This document shows positions 18,785 through 28,397 of a stretch of DNA of 64,000 nucleotides, one piece after another. The notes below the pieces were generated by a model. The model ran no database searches. It saw only the letters and a list, made by a program, of their open reading frames with translations, and had not been told where the DNA came from. Each line of letters starts with the position of its first letter. The stretch's first letter is position 1. Both the position numbers and the translations under genes were made by a program. The stretch comes from Rahnella woolbedingensis. Its GTDB lineage: Bacteria > Pseudomonadota > Gammaproteobacteria > Enterobacterales > Enterobacteriaceae. Location of the stretch: NCBI RefSeq assembly GCF_003602095.1, contig NZ_RAHH01000001.1:124001-188000 (forward strand). The letters are read 5' to 3'.

Positions 18785-19693
18785 ATGATGTTAAGTAAGA
18801 AAAATAGCGACGTCGTCGAAAACTTCAGCGAGAAACTCGAAGTTGAAGGCCGCAGTCTGTGGCAGGATGCACGACGCCGCTTTATGCATAACCGCGCAGC
18901 GGTAACTAGCCTGATCGTACTGGTGTTTATCGCCTTATTTGTGACGTTCGCGCCGATGTTATCGCAGTTTGCCTACGATGATACCGACTGGAATATGATG
19001 TCAGCCGCACCTGATATGGCTTCTCATCACTTTTTTGGTACAGATTCCTCAGGCCGTGATTTGCTAGTGCGCGTGGCGATCGGCGGACGTATTTCCCTGA
19101 TGGTGGGTGTCGCGGCAGCGCTGGTTGCGGTTATTCTCGGTACGCTTTACGGGTCTTTGTCCGGTTATCTGGGCGGCAAAATTGACTCCGCGATGATGCG
19201 TCTGCTGGAAATCCTTAACTCCTTCCCGTTCATGTTCTTCGTTATCTTGCTGGTGACCTTCTTCGGACAAAACATCCTGCTGATTTTCGTAGCGATCGGG
19301 ATGGTGTCCTGGCTGGACATGGCGCGTATCGTGCGCGGTCAGACACTCAGCCTGAAACGCAAAGAATTCATCGAAGCGGCGCTGGTGAGCGGTGTGAATA
19401 CGCGCAATATTGTGTTGCGTCACATCGTACCTAACGTGCTGGGTGTCGTAGTGGTGTATGCATCGCTGCTGGTTCCAAGCATGATCTTGTTTGAATCTTT
19501 CCTGAGCTTCCTCGGGTTAGGGACGCAGGAGCCGCTGAGTAGTTGGGGCGCGTTGTTAAGCGATGGCGCCAACTCGATGGAAGTTTCACCTTGGTTACTG
19601 CTGTTCCCGGCAGGCTTCCTGGTTGTAACTCTGTTTTGTTTCAATTTTATCGGCGATGGCTTGCGTGATGCCCTCGACCCGAAAGATCGTTAA
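18785..19693 (+). CDS. oppC: Oligopeptide ABC transporter permease OppC
   Basis: 302 residues, same length as E. coli OppC and near-identical along most of it. An N-terminal cytoplasmic segment and first helix precede the BPD_transp_1 domain, with the EAA motif near '[21 protein letters not shown]'. It pairs with OppB in the membrane. Two ATGs stand side by side at the start (18785 and 18788); the upstream one matches the family N-terminus MMLSKKNS. oppD starts 11 bases after the stop. Confidence 0.97.
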   Translation: MMLSKKNSDVVENFSEKLEVEGRSLWQDARRRFMHNRAAVTSLIVLVFIALFVTFAPMLSQFAYDDTDWNMMSAAPDMASHHFFGTDSSGRDLLVRVAIGGRISLMVGVAAALVAVILGTLYGSLSGYLGGKIDSAMMRLLEILNSFPFMFFVILLVTFFGQNILLIFVAIGMVSWLDMARIVRGQTLSLKRKEFIEAALVSGVNTRNIVLRHIVPNVLGVVVVYASLLVPSMILFESFLSFLGLGTQEPLSSWGALLSDGANSMEVSPWLLLFPAGFLVVTLFCFNFIGDGLRDALDPKDR

Positions 19694-19704
19694 GGAGTGC
19701 AACC

Positions 19705-20730
19705 ATGAGCACCATTGAACATTCCACTTTTGCATCGCCTGCTTCGGTTGACGGCAAAGCACCTCCGATTCTGCTGGATGTGCAAGACCTGCGTGTGACT
19801 TTCGAGACTCCGGACGGCGACGTTACTGCGGTAAATGACCTGAACTTCGACTTACGTGCCGGTGAAACGCTGGGCATTGTAGGCGAATCCGGTTCCGGTA
19901 AATCGCAGACTGCTTTTGCCCTGATGGGGCTGCTGGCCAGCAATGGCCGCATCGGCGGTTCAGCGAAATTTAACGGTCGCGAAATTCTGAACCTGCCGCA
20001 ACAGCAACTCAACAAGCTGCGTGCAGAACAGATTTCGATGATCTTCCAGGATCCGATGACCTCTCTCAACCCGTATATGCGCGTTGGCGAGCAGCTGATG
20101 GAAGTCCTGATCCTGCACAAGAAAATGAGCAGCCGCGAAGCATTTGAAGAGTCTGTACGCATGCTGGACGCGGTAAAAATGCCGGAAGCCCGCAAGCGCA
20201 TGAAAATGTACCCGCACGAATTCTCCGGCGGTATGCGCCAGCGTGTGATGATCGCGATGGCATTGCTGTGCCGTCCAAAATTGCTGATTGCCGATGAGCC
20301 AACGACCGCGCTGGACGTGACCGTTCAGGCGCAGATCATGACATTACTTAATGAGCTGAAAGCCGAGTTCAACACCGCCATCATCATGATTACTCATGAT
20401 CTGGGGGTCGTGGCCGGTATCTGCGATAAAGTGCTGGTGATGTATGCCGGTCGTACCATGGAATATGGTCGTGCGCGCGATGTATTCTACGAACCGTGCC
20501 ATCCGTATTCCATCGGCCTGCTGAACGCGGTTCCGCGTCTGGATGCTGAGGGCGGGGCGATGCTTACGATTCCCGGCAATCCGCCAAACTTGTTGCGTCT
20601 GCCAAAAGGCTGTCCTTTCCAGCCCCGCTGCCCGCATGCGATGGATATCTGCTCTTCGGCACCGCCGCTTGAGCGTTTCGGTGATGGTCGCCTGCGTGCC
20701 TGCTACAAGCCGCTGGAGGAACTGGTATGA
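19705..20730 (+). CDS. oppD: Oligopeptide ABC transporter ATPase OppD
   Basis: 341 residues with one ABC ATPase domain: Walker A GESGSGKS at 60-67, signature FSGGMRQR, Walker B LLIADEPT, and the C-terminal oligopeptide-transporter extension with the Cys-rich '[15 protein letters not shown]' motif that holds an iron-sulfur cluster in related DppD proteins. It forms a heterodimer with OppF to power uptake. The stop overlaps the oppF start (ATGA), suggesting translational coupling. Confidence 0.97.
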   Translation: MSTIEHSTFASPASVDGKAPPILLDVQDLRVTFETPDGDVTAVNDLNFDLRAGETLGIVGESGSGKSQTAFALMGLLASNGRIGGSAKFNGREILNLPQQQLNKLRAEQISMIFQDPMTSLNPYMRVGEQLMEVLILHKKMSSREAFEESVRMLDAVKMPEARKRMKMYPHEFSGGMRQRVMIAMALLCRPKLLIADEPTTALDVTVQAQIMTLLNELKAEFNTAIIMITHDLGVVAGICDKVLVMYAGRTMEYGRARDVFYEPCHPYSIGLLNAVPRLDAEGGAMLTIPGNPPNLLRLPKGCPFQPRCPHAMDICSSAPPLERFGDGRLRACYKPLEELV

Positions 20731-21764
20731 CTGACAACACAATCATGAATAGCGCAGCGATGAACACCAATGCGCCTGAGAAAAAAGTCCTGCTGGAAGT
20801 GGCGGATCTGAAAGTCCATTTTGATATCAAAGACGGTAAACAGTGGTTCTGGCAACCCTCAAAAACCCTGAAAGCGGTCGATGGCGTCACGCTGCGCCTG
20901 TATGAAGGTGAAACGCTGGGTGTGGTAGGGGAATCCGGTTGCGGTAAATCGACCTTCGCGCGTGCGCTGATTGGTCTGGTGAAAGCCACCGATGGCCGTG
21001 TGGCATGGCTGGGTAAAGATCTGCTCAATATGTCCGATAGTGAGTGGCGCAATATCCGCAGCGATATCCAGATGATTTTCCAGGATCCGCTGGCGTCTCT
21101 GAACCCGCGTATGACGATCGGCGAAATCATTGCCGAGCCGCTGAAAACTTATAATCCGAAAATGCCTCGTGCTGAGGTCAAAGAAAAAGTAAAGGCAATG
21201 ATGTTAAAGGTCGGGCTGCTACCTAACCTGATTAACCGTTACCCGCACGAATTCTCTGGCGGTCAGTGTCAGCGTATCGGTATTGCCCGTGCCCTTATCC
21301 TCGAACCGAAACTGATTATCTGTGATGAACCGGTTTCCGCGCTGGATGTGTCGATTCAGGCGCAGGTCGTTAACCTGTTGCAGCAGTTACAGCGCGAAAT
21401 GGGCTTGTCACTGATTTTTATCGCGCACGATCTGGCGGTTGTGAAGCATATCTCCGACCGTGTTCTGGTGATGTATCTTGGTCATGCCGTAGAGCTCGGA
21501 ACCTATGATGAGGTGTATAACAATCCTCAGCACCCGTATACCCGCGCCCTGATGTCTGCGGTGCCGGTGCCGGATCCGGATAAAGAGCGCAACAAGACCA
21601 TTCAGTTGCTGGAAGGGGAGTTACCTTCGCCGATCAACCCGCCATCAGGCTGCGTATTCCGTACCCGCTGCCCGATTGCCGGACCTGAATGCGCGATTAC
21701 CCGTCCGTTACTGGAAGGCAGCTTCCGCCACGCGGTGTCCTGCCTGAAAGTCGATCCGCTCTGA
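20727..21764 (+). CDS. oppF: Oligopeptide ABC transporter ATPase OppF
   Basis: 345 residues. Walker [10 protein letters not shown] at 68-76, signature FSGGQCQR, Walker [13 protein letters not shown], and a C-terminal '[15 protein letters not shown]' extension. About ten residues longer at the N-terminus than E. coli OppF, where the family sequence begins at [14 protein letters not shown]. The ATG at 20727 overlaps the oppD stop by four bases; internal ATGs at codons 7 and 12 are possible but lack that coupling. It is the last gene of the operon and is followed by a strong terminator. Confidence 0.96.
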   Translation: MTDNTIMNSAAMNTNAPEKKVLLEVADLKVHFDIKDGKQWFWQPSKTLKAVDGVTLRLYEGETLGVVGESGCGKSTFARALIGLVKATDGRVAWLGKDLLNMSDSEWRNIRSDIQMIFQDPLASLNPRMTIGEIIAEPLKTYNPKMPRAEVKEKVKAMMLKVGLLPNLINRYPHEFSGGQCQRIGIARALILEPKLIICDEPVSALDVSIQAQVVNLLQQLQREMGLSLIFIAHDLAVVKHISDRVLVMYLGHAVELGTYDEVYNNPQHPYTRALMSAVPVPDPDKERNKTIQLLEGELPSPINPPSGCVFRTRCPIAGPECAITRPLLEGSFRHAVSCLKVDPL

Positions 21765-21788
21765 GAAATCTCCTCAGACGGGAAGCAT

Positions 21789-21816
21789 AAAAAAACCTGC
21801 CAATGGCAGGTTTTTC
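21789..21816. terminator. Terminator of the opp operon
   Basis: AAAAACCTGCC/GGCAGGTTTTT with a very short loop and T-runs on both sides. It can serve both oppF and the converging yciU. Confidence 0.9.
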
Positions 21817-21840
21817 TTTTTTGCTGACCACTACACTAAA

Positions 21841-22164
21841 TCACTCTTTCCACAAAATATGACAGAGTTTATGATCTTTCTCGCGGCACAGCAGGACGCG
21901 GGCAAAGATATCATTAATCGGCTGATCTTCAGCGTCAGCCAGACCAATCACCACTTCCGCAAAGAAGTCAGGATTCAGATCATAATCCACGTGCTCAGCC
22001 CAGTCTTCTGCGGGATCATATAATTCAGCGCCGCCGCGTTCTTCAAATTGCAGATTGAAGATCAGGATATCTGCCGGATCCAGATTATCTCCGGCCAGTT
22101 CCAGAAAGATGTCGTAGGCTTGTTCAAGCGTTTCGTCTTCGGTCAGGCGATTATTCAGGTCCAT
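21841..22164 (-). CDS. yciU: YciU, HI1450-like acidic protein (putative dsDNA mimic)
   Basis: 107 residues, very rich in Asp and Glu, of the UPF0263/DUF440 family. The Haemophilus homologue HI1450 has a fold and charge pattern that imitate double-stranded DNA, and it has been suggested to bind HU-like proteins; no function is proven in enterobacteria. The protein starts [20 protein letters not shown]. It lies 80 bases downstream of clsA on the same strand, as in E. coli, so the two may share a transcript. Confidence 0.88.
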   Translation of the reverse strand: MDLNNRLTEDETLEQAYDIFLELAGDNLDPADILIFNLQFEERGGAELYDPAEDWAEHVDYDLNPDFFAEVVIGLADAEDQPINDIFARVLLCREKDHKLCHILWKE

Positions 22165-22244
22165 ATCATTCTCGTTTACAAATAAGTGTGTTCAGGCTGA
22201 AACCAGCCGCTACTAAGCGTATTACATCATGCCCGACGCGGCTT

Positions 22245-23705
22245 TTACAGCAGCGGACTGAAAAAGTAGAACAAACGTTCAACGATGCGATGCCAGAACG
22301 GGCGCTTAAGCCAGGCTTCGACATCCAGCAGATGCGAACGGGCAATATAATCTTCCTGTACACGCCCCAGGTCATCACCGAATCCGGCGTCATCAATGAC
22401 CAGCGTTATCTCAAAATTCAGCCACAGGCTGCGCATATCAAGATTAACGGTACCGACCAGGCTGAGCTGGCCGTCGACCAGAATACTTTTCGTATGCAGC
22501 AGACCGTCTTCAAACTGATAAATTTTAACGCCGGCTTCCAGCAACTCGCCAAAGAAAGCTTTGCTGGCCCAGTTGACCATCATGGAATCGTTTTTCATTG
22601 GCAGAATAATGCTGACATCGACCCCGCGCTGAGCCGCCGTACAGATGGCGTGCAGCAGGTCATCGCTGGGCACCAGATACGGCGTGGTCATCACCAGTTG
22701 TTCACGGGCGGAATAAGTGGCAGTCAGTAACGCCTGGTGGATCATATCTTCCGGGAAGCCCGGACCGGAGGCGATCACCTGAATGGTATGTCCGCTTTCC
22801 TGCTCGAAAGGCATCTGATTCAGGTCAGGCTCCGGCGGCAAAATACGTTTGCCGGTCTCAATTTCCCAGTCGCAGGAATACACAATACCCATGGTCGTGG
22901 CGACCGGGCCTTCCATGCGCGCCATCAGATCAACCCACTGACCGACACCAGCATCTTGTTTGAAGAACCGCGGATCGACCATATTCATACTGCCGGTATA
23001 AGCAACATAGTTGTCGATCAGCACCACTTTACGGTGCTGGCGCAAATCCATGCGACGCAGGAATACACGGAACAAATTCACCTGTAATGCTTCGACCACT
23101 TCAATTCCGGCGTTGCGCATCATGGCAGGATATGGGCTGCGGAAGAAGGCCACGCTGCCTGCAGAATCCAGCATCAGGCGGCAATGAATACCACGGCGTG
23201 AAGCTGCCATCAGGGACTCGGCGACCTGATCCACCAGTCCGCCTGGCTGCCAGATATAGAACACCATTTCGATGTTGCTGCGGGCCAGTTCGATATCGCG
23301 CATCATGGCTTTCAGCACGTCGTCACTGGTGGTCAGCAGTTGCAGCTGATTTCCTTTAACGCCCGCGATCCCCTGACGGCGTTCACAAAGCTGGAAAAGG
23401 GATGCCGCAATTTCGCTGTTTTCGGTGGCAAAAATACGTTTGCAGTCTTTTAGGTCATTCAGCCAGCGCGCCGTGGAAGGCCACATGGCTTTCGCACGTT
23501 CTGCGCGACGTTTACCTAAATGCAGTTCCCCAAACGAAAGATAGGCAATGATGCCGACCAGAGGAATGATGTAGATGATCAGCAACCAGGCCATTGCCGA
23601 AGGAACGGCCCGGCGTTTCATCAGAATACGCAGGGTGACGCCGGCTATCAGTAACCAGTAACCGAAAACCAGAAGTCCGCTGATTACCGTATAAAATGTT
23701 GTCAT
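22245..23705 (-). CDS. clsA: Cardiolipin synthase A
   Basis: 486 residues, exactly the E. coli length when started at ATG 23705; an in-frame TTG 24 bases upstream would add eight residues without a homologue. Two N-terminal transmembrane helices (about 8-60) precede two phospholipase D motifs: His224-Lys226-Asp231 and His404-Lys406-Asp411 (HxKxxxxD). The enzyme joins two phosphatidylglycerols to cardiolipin and glycerol at the inner membrane. Transcribed toward yciU; divergent from yciY. Confidence 0.96.
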   Translation of the reverse strand: MTTFYTVISGLLVFGYWLLIAGVTLRILMKRRAVPSAMAWLLIIYIIPLVGIIAYLSFGELHLGKRRAERAKAMWPSTARWLNDLKDCKRIFATENSEIAASLFQLCERRQGIAGVKGNQLQLLTTSDDVLKAMMRDIELARSNIEMVFYIWQPGGLVDQVAESLMAASRRGIHCRLMLDSAGSVAFFRSPYPAMMRNAGIEVVEALQVNLFRVFLRRMDLRQHRKVVLIDNYVAYTGSMNMVDPRFFKQDAGVGQWVDLMARMEGPVATTMGIVYSCDWEIETGKRILPPEPDLNQMPFEQESGHTIQVIASGPGFPEDMIHQALLTATYSAREQLVMTTPYLVPSDDLLHAICTAAQRGVDVSIILPMKNDSMMVNWASKAFFGELLEAGVKIYQFEDGLLHTKSILVDGQLSLVGTVNLDMRSLWLNFEITLVIDDAGFGDDLGRVQEDYIARSHLLDVEAWLKRPFWHRIVERLFYFFSPLL

Positions 23706-24031
23706 AAAGGCGAAAAATCCTGTTCGCAAATTAGCGGCGTAAGTGTACGTGAAAGGGGCATTCTTTTAACTAACTTTATCCCAGCAATCAATCAGCTACC
23801 TCTTAATTCTGTATTCCCTTAATAAAATGGTCACTCCTCTGACATCAAGGTTAGACGATAACGGGGAAGAAGGAAAAAACAAGACTTGGATCACAACGTC
23901 ATCGGCCTATAATGACCCCGCAGTTTTTTCCGCTTAAGACACTTTCTGTAAAAGAAATTCTGTAAAAGAAATTCTGTAAAAGAAACTCTTCCGTTAAAGA
24001 AGCAGTGACGGGCATCACAGGACACAAGTGA
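23706..24031. other. clsA-yciY divergent intergenic region
   Basis: 326 bases without a gene. It holds the clsA promoter region and, on the yciY side, a tandem repeat array at 23944-23985 described separately. Confidence 0.6.
23944..23985 (+). repeat. Three perfect tandem copies of a 14-bp unit
   Basis: The unit TTCTGTAAAAGAAA occurs head to tail at 23944-23957, 23958-23971 and 23972-23985, about 45 bp upstream of yciY. A degenerate fourth start (CTCTTCCGTTAAAGAA) follows. Confidence 0.95.
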
Positions 24032-24214
24032 ATGAAACGCAGTAAAAATGAAGTTGGCCGTTGGCGTATGCTACGCCAGACTCAGCGCCGCAGAAGCCGC
24101 TGGCTGGAAGGTCAGTCAAGACGCTATCGTCACATCTACCGCATTCGCCAGATCCACCATCAGCAGCACCAGCGTTTGTCATTATATGCCGTAAATTACG
24201 AATGGAATTCCTGA
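24032..24214 (+). CDS. yciY: Small basic protein YciY
   Basis: 60 residues, arginine-rich, starting MKRSKNEVGRWRMLRQTQRRRSRWLEGQSRR, which agrees well with E. coli YciY (57 residues), an uncharacterised protein encoded upstream of clsA. No membrane segment or known motif. The C-terminal third is variable. Its stop codon abuts directly on the stop codon of the converging zinc-ribbon gene, with no base between them. Confidence 0.82.
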   Translation: MKRSKNEVGRWRMLRQTQRRRSRWLEGQSRRYRHIYRIRQIHHQQHQRLSLYAVNYEWNS

Positions 24215-24376
24215 TTAGCGGGATTTAGGCTGAAACAGCGCGCCACATTTTTTGCAAACCAGCGTCGAGTTTTTGCGTACTTTTGCGGTTATCTGTTCTG
24301 AAACGTAACCACATTCAGGGCATGTGACCTTCGTGGTCGTACTGGTTAGAAACTTCAATCCGTCGAAGAATGACAT
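24215..24376 (-). CDS. Small zinc-ribbon protein (YnfU-like)
   Basis: 53 residues from ATG 24376 (GAGG 9 bases upstream). Two CxxC pairs, CPEC and CKKC, separated by about 20 residues ('TTTTKVTCPECGYVSEQITAKVRKNSTLVCKKC'), form a zinc ribbon. The pattern resembles the YnfU family of enterobacterial small zinc-binding proteins, whose role is unknown. A longer upstream frame exists, but the family N-terminus MSFFDGL fits this start. Not present at this place in E. coli as far as I recall. Confidence 0.72.
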   Translation of the reverse strand: MSFFDGLKFLTSTTTKVTCPECGYVSEQITAKVRKNSTLVCKKCGALFQPKSR

Positions 24377-24501
24377 AGGACGTACCTCGTGGGCAGGGGT
24401 AGGCATCCTAACACATAAGCGATGAAAGCAATGTGACGACATTCGGGGAAATCGCGCCATGACATCTGCGTCATAGCGCGCGAGTTTACGGCAGGCCCAA
24501 A

Positions 24502-24843
24502 TCAGTCAAACAGTTCTGAAAGAAAACTCTTTTTCTTATACGGCTTATGCGATGAATAATGACCCCGGTTATCGTAATTGCCGTGGTGACGGTTGTCGTC
24601 GCGGCGGTCGCGATCATCATAGCGGACAGGCTGAGGCTGAGGCTGAGGCTGTTGTTGCTGAGGTGCCTGTGTCTGCTGAGTTTGTACCGGAGAAACCTGT
24701 TGATACGCGGCTGACTTATCGATGATTTTGTCCAGCTCACCGCGATCTAACCAGACGCCACGGCAGTCCGGGCAATAATCGATTTCGATCCCCTGACGTT
24801 CTGACATCACCAGCTGGCTTTCTTTACACACAGGACATTGCAT
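24502..24843 (-). CDS. zf-TFIIB domain protein
   Basis: 113 residues. An N-terminal zinc ribbon (CPVCKES at 3-9 and CPDCRGVWLDRGELDKI at 24-40) matches the bacterial zf-TFIIB domain (DUF3309-like 'Zn-finger nuclease-type' ribbon), with the usual GVWLDRGEL helix. It is followed by a low-complexity Gln/Pro-rich linker (about 52-72) and an Asp/Arg/His/Tyr-rich tail ending SFLSELFD. The family is widespread and uncharacterised. The Shine-Dalgarno is GGAGAACC. The gene stands alone between two other minus-strand small genes. Confidence 0.8.
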   Translation of the reverse strand: MQCPVCKESQLVMSERQGIEIDYCPDCRGVWLDRGELDKIIDKSAAYQQVSPVQTQQTQAPQQQQPQPQPQPVRYDDRDRRDDNRHHGNYDNRGHYSSHKPYKKKSFLSELFD

Positions 24844-24981
24844 ATCCGGTTCTCCGTTCGCTTATTGATTAAATAATGGCGCAGGTAAATTTTTCGCTAT
24901 CCGGATAGTTAGACACTCAACTGGCGTAAGCAAAAGTAAAGTTGATTAAAGCTGGGCGAAGGGCAGTGCAGGAGGCAGGAC

Positions 24982-25002
24982 GGACAGCCCGAAGGCTGCC
25001 CG
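24982..25002 (-). terminator. Hairpin downstream of yciI
   Basis: CAGCC/GGCTG around CGAA, extended by GG/CC pairs beyond a mismatch, 8 bp past the yciI stop. No clear U-run on the minus strand. Confidence 0.4.
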
Positions 25003-25009
25003 CATAATA

Positions 25010-25306
25010 TCAGAACACGCGTTTGAAAGGTTTGATGGTGACGGCTTTGTAAACGCCACCGGCCACGTACGGGTCTGCATCAGCCCACACTTTGGCGTCT
25101 TCGAGAGTTTCAAATTCCACAATCAGTACAGAACCGGTCATTCCGGCAGAGCCCGGATCTTCACTGTCGATGGCCGGAGTCGGGCCGCCGATTAAAACGC
25201 GACCTTGCTCCTGCAGTTTTTTCAGGCGTTCGATGTGCGCAGGGCGGGCAGCTGCACGTTTTTCCAGGGAGTCAGAAACATCTTCAGAATAAATAACGTA
25301 AAGCAT
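25010..25306 (-). CDS. yciI: YciI family protein
   Basis: 98 residues of the YCII domain family, same length as E. coli Yci[37 protein letters not shown]... with the conserved His in PAHIERL and Asp in [15 protein letters not shown]. The fold is a ferredoxin-like dimer with a His-Asp pair in a putative active site; the reaction is unknown, though relatives act in cyanuric and halogenated compound metabolism. Divergent from tonB. Confidence 0.93.
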   Translation of the reverse strand: MLYVIYSEDVSDSLEKRAAARPAHIERLKKLQEQGRVLIGGPTPAIDSEDPGSAGMTGSVLIVEFETLEDAKVWADADPYVAGGVYKAVTIKPFKRVF

Positions 25307-25462
25307 GAGTCACCTTTAATTGGGTTTTATAGAGCGATTTGCAGCATTCAGATGCTGTCACAGCATTTTGCAGGATTAACATAGCTAAACCTGAAGCTGG
25401 GGGAAAGTGCTTTGCGTAGGATCAAAGCAAAGGTTATTTGAGAATAGTTGTCATCTCGGTGT

Positions 25463-25486
25463 TGAATATGATTGCTATTTACATTT
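25463..25486 (+). promoter_or_regulatory. Probable Fur box / tonB promoter
   Basis: The stretch TTGAATATGATTGCTATTTA upstream of tonB closely follows the E. coli tonB promoter region, where Fur represses under iron-replete conditions. It lies about 35 bp before the ATG. The site is assigned by similarity to that remembered sequence. Confidence 0.6.
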
Positions 25487-25519
25487 AAACTTGCGGCTTC
25501 ACGGGGAAAATGAATCATT

Positions 25520-26251
25520 ATGCCGCTAAAAAAGTTTAGATTTATCCGCAAGGTTACGATTCCGGTTGCGCTTGCTGTCAGTCTGCATGTCGCTGTTATC
25601 GCAGGCGTTTTGTATATGACAGTTGGTGAGTCGATTAAATTACCGACGCAGGAACAAAAAGTGATGAGCGTGACGATGGTCAATCCCGCTGATTTCGCGC
25701 CACCTCCGCCGCCGCCTCAGGCTGAACCGACGCCGCCGGAACCCGAGCCTGAGCCGCAAGTGGTGCCTGAGCCGCCACCTCCGCCAGAAGCGGTGGTTAT
25801 TCCTGAACCACCGAAACCTAAACCGAAGCCGGTTAAAAAACCTGTGGTGAAGCCGAAAGTTAAGCCCGTTGAGCGGCCGGTAGAAAAACCGACGCAAACT
25901 GTGCAAACCGCGCCGGTCACCAGCAACAAGCCGGTAAACAAACCGTTCAGCCAGCCGCCAGCGTCTGCGAATGCGAAAAATGATACCGGCCCGCGTCCGC
26001 TGCAACGCGGACAGCCAGGTTATCCGGCACGTGCGCTGGCATTGCGTATCGAGGGCCGTGTGCGCGTGCAGTTTGATGTAGATAGCGATGGTCGTGTGCA
26101 GAACATCCGGGTGCTGTCAGCCGAGCCGCGCAACATGTTTGAGCGTGAAGTGAAGCAGGCGATGAACAAATGGCGCTATGAGCCGAAAGCTGCCAGCAAT
26201 CTGGTGGTGAATCTGGTGTTCAAAATTAAAGGTGGCAGCAGCGTAGAGTAA
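25520..26251 (+). CDS. tonB: TonB energy transducer
   Basis: 243 residues. One N-terminal transmembrane helix (about 14-35, IPVALAVSLHVAVIAGVLYM, with the His in the helix important for coupling to ExbBD), a periplasmic Pro-rich spacer (about 55-130) with Glu-Pro then Lys-Pro runs, and the C-terminal TonB domain beginning about 155 ('PRPLQRGQPGYPARALALRIEGRVRVQFDVDSDGRV') that docks to TonB boxes of outer-membrane receptors. It moves proton-motive force to siderophore and cobalamin uptake. Single gene with its own terminator. Confidence 0.97.
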   Translation: MPLKKFRFIRKVTIPVALAVSLHVAVIAGVLYMTVGESIKLPTQEQKVMSVTMVNPADFAPPPPPPQAEPTPPEPEPEPQVVPEPPPPPEAVVIPEPPKPKPKPVKKPVVKPKVKPVERPVEKPTQTVQTAPVTSNKPVNKPFSQPPASANAKNDTGPRPLQRGQPGYPARALALRIEGRVRVQFDVDSDGRVQNIRVLSAEPRNMFEREVKQAMNKWRYEPKAASNLVVNLVFKIKGGSSVE

Positions 26252-26290
26252 CTTTCGCTGCAGGTTTTACCACCAGAAAACCGCAATAAA

Positions 26291-26318
26291 AAAGGTCGCC
26301 ATCAGGGGCGACCTTTCG
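26291..26318. terminator. Terminator between tonB and yciA
   Basis: AAAGGTCGCC/GGCGACCTTT around ATCAGG, with A residues before and T residues after. Shared by the two converging genes. Confidence 0.88.
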
Positions 26319-26342
26319 TTTATCAGGATCTCAGTAAACAGC

Positions 26343-26783
26343 TCAGTCCTGAGAAACACCGTCAGAATCCACGCTGAAATTACTGCGTCCGTCCGGCAGC
26401 TGACGCGATTTGCCTTCGTCATCCACGGCAACATAGGTAAAGACCGCTTCAGTGGCTCTGTAACGCTGTCCGATAGGCTCAGAAGAGACTTTCTTCACCC
26501 ACACCTCAACATTAATGGTAATCGAACTGTTGCCGGTACGAATGCAGCGTGCGTAACAGCACACAACATCCCCCACCGCTACCGGCTTGAGGAACGTCAT
26601 GCCATCAACGCGCACGGTCACAACGCGACCTTTAGCGATTTCCTTCGCCTGGATCGCACCGCCCATGTCCATCTGCGACATCAGCCAGCCACCAAAGATA
26701 TCGCCGTTTGCATTGGTGTCAGCGGGCATAGCCAGCGTACGCAAGACCATTTCACCATTGGGTAAGCTATGTTTTTCGTTCAT
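26343..26783 (-). CDS. yciA: Acyl-CoA thioesterase YciA
   Basis: 146 residues of the hotdog-fold acyl-CoA thioesterase family. The catalytic core 'TLAMPADTNANGDIFGGWLMSQMDMGG' carries the Asn/Asp pair of the active site, and 'VTVRVDGMTFLKPVAVGDVVCC' follows. YciA hydrolyses a broad range of acyl-CoAs. It is slightly longer at the C-terminus than the 132-residue E. coli form. It follows yciB on the minus strand, as in E. coli, with a terminator-like hairpin in between. Confidence 0.95.
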   Translation of the reverse strand: MNEKHSLPNGEMVLRTLAMPADTNANGDIFGGWLMSQMDMGGAIQAKEIAKGRVVTVRVDGMTFLKPVAVGDVVCCYARCIRTGNSSITINVEVWVKKVSSEPIGQRYRATEAVFTYVAVDDEGKSRQLPDGRSNFSVDSDGVSQD

Positions 26784-26877
26784 AAAGTTGCTTCACAAAA
26801 AGCCCGTCATGCTTCACACCGCAGATGCGTTGGCTGCCTTCCTGCGGCCTGAATAATTCAGGGCTTAATAATAGGAA

Positions 26878-26896
26878 GGCCTTTCAAAGAAAGGCC
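26878..26896 (-). terminator. Terminator downstream of yciB
   Basis: Perfect 8-bp arms GGCCTTTC/GAAAGGCC around AAA, 16 bp past the yciB stop. The following minus-strand sequence is moderately T-rich. Confidence 0.7.
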
Positions 26897-26911
26897 CGTG
26901 CAGAAGAATGC

Positions 26912-27451
26912 TTATTTTTTTTCATCATCTGGCATATGCCGGTAAATATAGATACCGCTTAACAGCGTAAACACCAGCGTCAGGACTGTCAGACCAAAGA
27001 CCTTAAAGTTGACCCAAATATTCTGGGGTAACCAGAAGGCAACATAGATATTCGCCAGGCCGCACAGCAGGAAGAAGATCGCCCAGCTGACGTTCAGTTT
27101 ATTCCACACGTGATCCGGTAAGGTCAGCTCTTTACCCAACATACGCTGGATTAACGGCTTTTTCAGTACCAGTTGGCTGATCAGCAGCGCACCGGAGAAC
27201 AGGACGTAAATCACGGTCACTTTCCATTTAATGAATTCATCATTATGGAAGACCAGCGTCAGGGTGCCGAATACCGCCACCATCGCGAAGGTGATTAACG
27301 TCATCTTCTCGATTTTACGATACAGAACCCAGGTAATGACTAACGCTAACGCGGTGGCAGCGATTAACGCGCCTGATGCGACAAAGATGTCGTAAAGCTT
27401 ATAAACCACAAAAAAGACAATCAGGGGAAGAAAATCGAGGAGCTGCTTCAT
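26912..27451 (-). CDS. yciB: Inner-membrane septation protein YciB
   Basis: 179 residues, five predicted transmembrane helices, matching YciB (formerly IspZ/IspA) end to end: [34 protein letters not shown]. It affects cell-envelope integrity and interacts with division and elongation proteins in E. coli; Shigella needs it for septation and intercellular spread. Part of the yciC-yciB-yciA row on the minus strand. Confidence 0.95.
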   Translation of the reverse strand: MKQLLDFLPLIVFFVVYKLYDIFVASGALIAATALALVITWVLYRKIEKMTLITFAMVAVFGTLTLVFHNDEFIKWKVTVIYVLFSGALLISQLVLKKPLIQRMLGKELTLPDHVWNKLNVSWAIFFLLCGLANIYVAFWLPQNIWVNFKVFGLTVLTLVFTLLSGIYIYRHMPDDEKK

Positions 27452-27508
27452 ACTTCATTCCATGTTTTATGTATGAGATGACTATACCGGAATCATTTCA
27501 CGGACAAA

Positions 27509-27532
27509 AGAAAAGGGCGCCGGAGCGCCCCT
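27509..27532 (-). terminator. Terminator downstream of yciC
   Basis: GGGCGC/GCGCCC around CGGA; on the minus strand it is followed by TTTTCTTTTG. It lies 20 bp past the yciC stop. Confidence 0.85.
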
Positions 27533-27550
27533 TAAAAACGTATGTCTATA

Positions 27551-28306
27551 TTATGCATGTAATTTCATGTAAAGACGGAACAGATAAATCAGCATAAATG
27601 CACTGATAAGATTGCTCACCGCACCGAGAATTACCGCACCGATCATCGGATTAAGTGCGCTGAGCACGCCGACAAACAGCATCAGAACCACCTGCGCCAC
27701 AATCCAAAGCATAATCGCCGGTGCAAACAGACGAATGTTGGAGAACGCCAGCCGGGTACTCAATCGCATCGCTTTGAAGACGCCTACGTTCTCTTTGCAC
27801 GCAATAACCGGCGACATCGCCCATGCAATCGCAATCAGGAAAGCCGGAACAAACAACAGTGCCAGCCCGATACGGAACATCACGCTGTAGATGAAGAGCA
27901 AAATAGCCAGACGCGGGAGAACAGGCAGGGAAGCCGCCAACACCTGAACCACACTGGCGCGAACGCCCTGGGAAACCAGCTGAATAAGCGTTAATACGCC
28001 GCCGACCAGAATGACATTACCGGCCAGCGTGGAAAAAAGTGCTGCCAGGCTATAGCGGAAAATGGCGCTTTGCTGCTCCGGAGTAATCTGCTGTTCGATA
28101 TAACCCATCATATCGCCGACGCTCATGCCGGTCATGTTGCTCATCAGTTGCGCGATTGCATCAACCTGCTCAGCGGAAGGACTTAAAACCCAGCTCAATA
28201 TGACGGTAATTAATGCGGCCAGAACCGAGAGCGCTAAAACGCTACTCATCTGATTACGCATAAAATTATAACTGTCACGGTACAATGTACTGGCCGTGAT
28301 AGACAT
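27551..28306 (-). CDS. yciC: Inner-membrane protein YciC (UPF0259)
   Basis: 251 residues from ATG 28306, which has a strong AGGAG and gives the family start MSITASTLYRDSYNFMRNQ; the open frame extends upstream but without support. Six hydrophobic segments. The C-terminal 'GAVLGAVSNLISAFMLIYLFRLYMKLHA'-type end is conserved. Function unknown; in E. coli it neighbours yciB and ompW as here. Confidence 0.92.
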   Translation of the reverse strand: MSITASTLYRDSYNFMRNQMSSVLALSVLAALITVILSWVLSPSAEQVDAIAQLMSNMTGMSVGDMMGYIEQQITPEQQSAIFRYSLAALFSTLAGNVILVGGVLTLIQLVSQGVRASVVQVLAASLPVLPRLAILLFIYSVMFRIGLALLFVPAFLIAIAWAMSPVIACKENVGVFKAMRLSTRLAFSNIRLFAPAIMLWIVAQVVLMLFVGVLSALNPMIGAVILGAVSNLISAFMLIYLFRLYMKLHA

Positions 28307-28397
28307 GGACGCTCCTTGGCAAAAAAAGCAAAAATCAATAAGGCGGGGATTGTACCCTTTAAATACACTCCGCCGATAGTTTTGCGCTGATTTCCTG

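Noticed and set aside
23944-23985. CRISPR array
   Set aside because: The units are directly adjacent with no spacers, and no cas genes are in the window.
25640-26005. Arg-rich and Gly-rich minus-strand frames opposite tonB
   Set aside because: They reflect the Pro-rich repeats of tonB read in reverse.
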